Assembly: GCA_900314375.1 (NCBI GenBank)
Contig: OMVC01000164.1
Span: 1-16,970 of the forward strand
Length of the DNA stretch: 16,970 nt
Direction of reading: 5' to 3'
DNA from: an uncultured bacterium
Lineage (GTDB): Bacteria; Cyanobacteriota; Vampirovibrionia; Gastranaerophilales; Gastranaerophilaceae
Shown: positions 13,516 through 16,970 of the stretch, piece by piece
Numbering within the stretch: position 1 is the first letter of the stretch
Layout of the letters: every line of letters begins with the position of its first letter
Notes under the pieces: generated by a model
Told to the model about the DNA's origin: nothing
Seen by the model: only the letters and a program-made list of their open reading frames with translations
The model's database searches: none
Translations under genes and position numbers: made by a program

Positions 13516-14441
13516 TGGAACATAATGAGCAAAGCGAAACAGAAAAAATACAAAATTACGAAGATGCAGTTGCCGAAGGCAAACATTCAATGCGCCGTAA
13601 ACAAAAAGAACGCTATGTAAGGAAAAAACGTAAAAAATTAAAACGTTTAAAGGCTTTTTTAGGGTTTTTATTTTTTGTTTTGCTGGTTTTGGGAGTGTAT
13701 TATTTTATAAAGCTTCCTCAATGGTATTTAGCGCCTGACGCTTTTTCAAAACCGAATGAAGAAAAAGTAAAAATTATAAATAATTATCTTGTGCCAAAGC
13801 AAATAATATACAATTCGCTAAAAGATATAAAAGTTATGCCTGTTCCGATATTTATGATGGGTGTAAAAGATATAAAACGCGAATTATTTAAAATCCCTGT
13901 TATCAAAAATGTATATATAAGGCGTTACGGTTTACCTGCTCGTATACAAATAATTATACGGGAAAGAATTCCTGCTGTTGTAATAAAGTCCGAATTAAAT
14001 ACAAAACCGTCAGCATTTATTACAACTGATGGAGTTTTTATATCTGATAAGAATTATACTCCATTGTCTGAAAGTGGTCCTGTATTAAAAATATTAACAA
14101 AAGATGCAAATTATGCAAAAGATTGGGATATAAAGCGTGTAGAAAATATTGAGAAGATAGTTAAAGCTGTTGAAGCGTATTCATCCGAAAAAGTCCAATA
14201 TATTGATATGCGTGATCCGAATGATGTGTATGTAAAAATCGAATCAACCAACATAAGACTTGGAGTGTTAGATAGTTTAGTTTTTGAACGCATAAAGAGA
14301 ATATACACTATACTGCCGCAAATTAGCGAAGTGGACGGGGAAGTTAAGTATGTTGATTTAAGCTGGGATAAGGTAAACTATTTAAAATTAAAACAAAAAG
14401 AAGACGAAGCTAAAGAAAAAACGCAAGAATCTGAAGAATAA
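13515..14441 (+). CDS. ftsQ: Cell division protein FtsQ/DivIB
   Basis: FtsQ is the bitopic hub of the divisome that links FtsB/FtsL and septal synthesis. The 308-residue protein has a highly basic cytoplasmic N-terminus (about 25-45, rich in RRK and KKRKK), a single transmembrane helix (about 47-66, FLGFLFFVLLVLGVYYF), then a periplasmic POTRA domain (about 90-155). The POTRA includes KDIKRELFKIPVIKNVYIRR and ends with the RERIPAVVI strand. The beta domain follows (about 160-285) with AFITTDGVFIS and the typical VKYVDLSW strand. The C-terminal tail is acidic and Lys/Glu rich, probably disordered. The low sequence conservation is normal for this family; topology and the position after murB-ddl support the call. 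The start overlaps the ddl stop by one base, indicating translational coupling. Confidence 0.87.
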   Translation: MEHNEQSETEKIQNYEDAVAEGKHSMRRKQKERYVRKKRKKLKRLKAFLGFLFFVLLVLGVYYFIKLPQWYLAPDAFSKPNEEKVKIINNYLVPKQIIYNSLKDIKVMPVPIFMMGVKDIKRELFKIPVIKNVYIRRYGLPARIQIIIRERIPAVVIKSELNTKPSAFITTDGVFISDKNYTPLSESGPVLKILTKDANYAKDWDIKRVENIEKIVKAVEAYSSEKVQYIDMRDPNDVYVKIESTNIRLGVLDSLVFERIKRIYTILPQISEVDGEVKYVDLSWDKVNYLKLKQKEDEAKEKTQESEE

Positions 14442-14443
14442 TA

Positions 14444-15322
14444 ATGAATTTTAATAAAGAATACAGTAAAATAAAAGAATTTTTATCTGAGGAACTATTA
14501 AAGATTGAAAATTGCATGATAGGTTCAATTTCAGTAAGAGAACCTTTGAGAGCGTTTATTTTGGATTTTTTAAAAGCTCCGTCAAAGCGTATAAGACCGG
14601 TTTTGTGTATTTTGTATCTGAAAGCTTTGGGAATAAATATTACGAATCAGCATTATGAATTATTTTCGGCAATTGAACTTATTCATAATGCATCATTAGT
14701 TCACGACGATATAATTGATGAAAGTACTTTACGCAGAGGAAGAAAAACATTATCATCAGAATTTGATAATAAACTTGGGGTAATTTCGGGAGATTATATT
14801 CTTTCTGTTGCGATGGAAAAGATTATTAGTTTAAATAATTTTGATATTTTATCAAGGGTTATAAATACAGTAAAACAGATGTGCATCGGTGAAATCAATC
14901 AAAATTTTGACAGATACAAAATCGGCACAATAGAAAATTATATTGAAAAATCAAAAAATAAAACTGCATTATTGTTTGAAACAGGATTAGTATCTTCTCT
15001 GTTACTTGCAGCTCATAAGGATATCAAACAAGTTTCCGAATTTGGCTTGAATTTTGGAATTGCTTTTCAGATACGGGATGACTTATTAAATTTGTTAGAA
15101 ACTGATTTAACAAAACCTGCTCAAAATGATATTACGGAGGGTATATATAACGCTGCGGTTATATACGCGCAAAGTGTTGAAAACTATAGAGAAGGTATTG
15201 AAAAACATTCTGATTTGTTGAATAATTATATCAAGAAGGCAGAGTGCAATTTGGCTGAATTATCAGACAATATATATGTACAAAAGCTTAAAAATATTTT
15301 GGAGCTTTTAAAAAATGGGTAA
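14444..15322 (+). CDS. Trans-polyprenyl diphosphate synthase (IspB/HepT family)
   Basis: These enzymes extend allylic diphosphates with isopentenyl diphosphate to give long all-trans chains for quinones and related lipids. The 292-residue all-helical protein has the substrate-binding KRIRP (48-52), the first aspartate-rich motif DDIID (88-92) with the adjacent LRRG, and KTALLFETG (173-181). A second aspartate-rich motif reads DDLLN (212-216) where DDxxD is usual. The following block, normally GKPxGxDxxEGKxTLP, is TKPAQNDITEGIYNAAV, so several conserved positions differ. It is also shorter than most family members. Product length cannot be read from the sequence, so no symbol is given. It starts two bases after ftsQ. 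Activity could be reduced or specialised by the changed second motif. Confidence 0.82.
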   Translation: MNFNKEYSKIKEFLSEELLKIENCMIGSISVREPLRAFILDFLKAPSKRIRPVLCILYLKALGINITNQHYELFSAIELIHNASLVHDDIIDESTLRRGRKTLSSEFDNKLGVISGDYILSVAMEKIISLNNFDILSRVINTVKQMCIGEINQNFDRYKIGTIENYIEKSKNKTALLFETGLVSSLLLAAHKDIKQVSEFGLNFGIAFQIRDDLLNLLETDLTKPAQNDITEGIYNAAVIYAQSVENYREGIEKHSDLLNNYIKKAECNLAELSDNIYVQKLKNILELLKNG

Positions 15323-16079
15323 AATTGAACAGTTTAAAGATAGTTTTTATTCAAGAATAAAAAGAATATTTCCCGAAAGTATGATGAAAACGTTAGAAGA
15401 TATTAATACTCGATATAAAAATTTTTCAAAAACAGCAGTTGGAGATACTATAAATACTATAATATTTGTTCTTGTTGCAGTAATAATAATACGTTTTTTT
15501 ATCGGTGAAATTCGTTGGATTCCTTCAGGTTCAATGAATCCTACATTGGTAGAAGGGGACAGAATAGTTGTTGAAAGATATTCAAGATTTTTCGGGGTTC
15601 CGAAACGCGGGGATATTATGGTATTTTATCCGCCGTCAACAAAATTATCAAGAAAACCTTTACCTTTATTATCTCGTTTAACGGGAATTTTATGTAAAGA
15701 TATTGCGTACATAAAACGTGTTGTTGGAACTCCGGGGGATAAAGTCGAAATAAAATTTGAAGATGACGGTTCTGCATTTGTCTATATAAATGATAAATTA
15801 TATAAAGAAGAATATATAAAGAGTCCTTACGAATATCCGTACTGTCCTGACCCAAATACTGATTTAACATTATTGATGAGTGATCAGGTAATGAAATGCG
15901 GACCGTTTTATTTGGAGCATGATGAATTCTTTATGATGGGTGATAATCGCGGGAATTCTCAAGACAGCAGATATTGGGGAACACTGAAGCAAGACAGGTT
16001 TGTCGGGCGTGCTGTAATGGTATTTTGGCCGTTAAACAGGATAAAAATTCTTCATAGGTTTAAATCAAATATAAAGTAA
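15315..16079 (+). CDS. lepB: Signal peptidase I
   Basis: Signal peptidase I removes signal peptides from exported proteins at the outer face of the inner membrane. The 254-residue protein has a charged cytoplasmic N-terminus (1-42), one transmembrane segment (about 45-63, TIIFVLVAVIIIRFF), then the catalytic serine S73 in IPSGSMNPTL and the general-base lysine K134 in YIKRVVGTPGDKV. The C-terminal box MMGDNRGNSQDSRYWG (about 208-223) is diagnostic. The spacing between Ser and Lys includes a family-typical insert. The start lies inside the 3' end of the prenyl synthase gene (8-bp overlap) with GGAG at 15301-15304. The single membrane anchor is the arrangement common in Gram-positives and cyanobacteria. 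The E. coli enzyme has two. Confidence 0.95.
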   Translation: MGKIEQFKDSFYSRIKRIFPESMMKTLEDINTRYKNFSKTAVGDTINTIIFVLVAVIIIRFFIGEIRWIPSGSMNPTLVEGDRIVVERYSRFFGVPKRGDIMVFYPPSTKLSRKPLPLLSRLTGILCKDIAYIKRVVGTPGDKVEIKFEDDGSAFVYINDKLYKEEYIKSPYEYPYCPDPNTDLTLLMSDQVMKCGPFYLEHDEFFMMGDNRGNSQDSRYWGTLKQDRFVGRAVMVFWPLNRIKILHRFKSNIK

Positions 16080-16101
16080 TTAATAAAAACAAGGTGGGTT
16101 T

Positions 16102-16970
16102 ATGAATATTACTATTACTTATTCTGGTTCAAAAGTAAATGTTAATTGGAATAATACGGGGGCAGATTTATATATTATTTATTTAAAAGCAGAGGATGCT
16201 TTTATCGAATATGCAAGAACTTCTGATACTTTTACAACACTATCTCTCGTTCCTTTCGGGGATAATCAATTATTCATTCGTGCTTATAAAAATAGCAGAT
16301 TGATTGAACAATCTTCTGTTCAAAAATTTAGGTTTACTTCTATAGATATCGTTTCAAGTTATGAAGATGATAGTAATATAAAATTCTCATATAGTTCATA
16401 TCCGCAAGCAAACGGATATCGTTTGTATAAAGATGACGGTAATGGCTTTAACGGATATAAGAATTCCTATACAACTTCAATTGTAATAAATTCTGCGGAA
16501 AAATCAGATTCCTATAAAATAAAACCGTTTTCGGTAGAGGATGAGCAAAGACAAAATTTGTGTTCATCTCAAGTATTTCATAATCCTGCAGATAAATTTA
16601 CAACCGTCACTATATATAAATCATATTTGGATAATATGTTTTTATCTTGGGTTTTTGAAGGTTATGCTGACGGATTTATGGTGTATAGTGAATATTCAAA
16701 TGAGCCTGTTTTTATAACAGGTGATGGTAAATGTCATTGTGCTACATTAAAAGGTTATAAAAACGATACAAAATTCAAGGTATGTTCTTTTGTAAATTCC
16801 GTAGAAGGCAGAATTATAACAGCACAAACCGATTATATTTCTCAAACGGAAAGGAAATATAACCATCCCGAAGTTTCAATAATAATTCCTGCATATAACT
16901 CAAAAGATTATATTGCAAGGAGTATAGATTCCGCGTTGGCATCTGTTTTTGACGATTTAGAAATAATAAT
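16102..16970 (+). CDS. Glycosyltransferase family 2 with three N-terminal Fn3-like modules (3' end cut)
   Basis: The frame opens at an ATG (16102), seven bases after AAGG, and stays open for 289 codons to the right edge. Residues 1-250 contain three similar all-beta modules of about 80 residues (1-78, 79-165, 167-250). Each shows an alternating-strand layout like fibronectin type III: a V-x-W or F-S-Y strand, an A-D/A-N-G-Y/F-x-x-Y strand (ADLYIIY, ANGYRLYKD, ADGFMVYSE), and a final LFIRAY, YKIKPFS or FKVCSFV strand. From residue 257, EVSIIIPAYNSKDYIARSIDSAL followed by an acidic stretch (split as EVSIIIPAYNSKDYI and ARSIDSAL) is the unmistakable start of a GT2 (GT-A) catalytic domain. No signal peptide is seen, so the modules are probably cytoplasmic, as is the catalytic part. 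The gene sits 22 bp after lepB. Substrate and acceptor are unknown; the Fn3 label is inferred from pattern only. Confidence 0.8.
   Translation, partial: MNITITYSGSKVNVNWNNTGADLYIIYLKAEDAFIEYARTSDTFTTLSLVPFGDNQLFIRAYKNSRLIEQSSVQKFRFTSIDIVSSYEDDSNIKFSYSSYPQANGYRLYKDDGNGFNGYKNSYTTSIVINSAEKSDSYKIKPFSVEDEQRQNLCSSQVFHNPADKFTTVTIYKSYLDNMFLSWVFEGYADGFMVYSEYSNEPVFITGDGKCHCATLKGYKNDTKFKVCSFVNSVEGRIITAQTDYISQTERKYNHPEVSIIIPAYNSKDYIARSIDSALASVFDDLEII

Noticed and set aside
1..16970. Mobile element, prophage, CRISPR or tRNA genes
   Set aside because: No transposase or integrase motifs, no spaced repeats of CRISPR type and no tRNA cloverleaf were found by reading both strands.

Overview
The window is low in G+C and tightly packed. 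It carries 16 intact genes plus one gene cut at each edge, all housekeeping or cell-envelope functions; I saw no rRNA, tRNA, CRISPR array, transposase or phage gene. The gene mix suggests an anaerobic, diderm (LPS-bearing) bacterium that divides with SepF: it has an oxygen-sensitive class III ribonucleotide reductase (nrdD/nrdG), an ADP-heptose-type LPS glycosyltransferase, SepF and a Mini-III RNase. SepF and Mini-III together with LPS synthesis point to the non-photosynthetic cyanobacterial relatives (Melainabacteria/Vampirovibrionia, for example Gastranaerophilales). That placement is an inference from gene content, not a demonstrated assignment.

Layout. 1-431 (-): 5' part of an exported CpxP/Spy-like protein, cut by the window edge. 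501-2778 (+): mrnC (Mini-III), rnhB and, from its own promoter, tyrS, ending at a bidirectional terminator. 2819-5669 (-): the nrdD-nrdG operon. Its two genes are separated by an unusual inverted array of 8-bp repeats, and nrdD is preceded by a long regulatory region with candidate NrdR boxes, a promoter and a ~150-nt leader that ends in an intrinsic terminator just before the ribosome binding site. 6163-7155 (+): a GT9 heptosyltransferase that ends exactly where convergent der (7156-8484, -) ends. 8565-10076 (+): rnhA and corA, each with its own promoter, then a perfect 13-bp terminator hairpin. 10361-11550 (+): a PLP-homeostasis gene (yggS family) and sepF from a strong promoter, closed by a terminator. 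11684 to the right edge (+): murB, ddl, ftsQ, a trans-polyprenyl diphosphate synthase, lepB and a truncated glycosyltransferase, with overlaps or very short gaps, apparently one transcription unit.

How the parts fit. The right half is an envelope-growth and division cluster: MurB makes UDP-MurNAc, Ddl makes D-Ala-D-Ala, FtsQ and SepF belong to the divisome, LepB cleaves signal peptides, and the last gene joins Fn3-like modules to a GT2 catalytic domain. The left half handles RNA and RNA:DNA hybrids (Mini-III, RNase HI, RNase HII), ribosome assembly (Der), tRNA charging and anaerobic dNTP supply. The most notable observations are the nrdD leader RNA (partly like a cobalamin riboswitch core), the inverted octamer array, the Fn3-like/GT2 fusion, and promoters placed so close to start codons that leaderless mRNAs are predicted.
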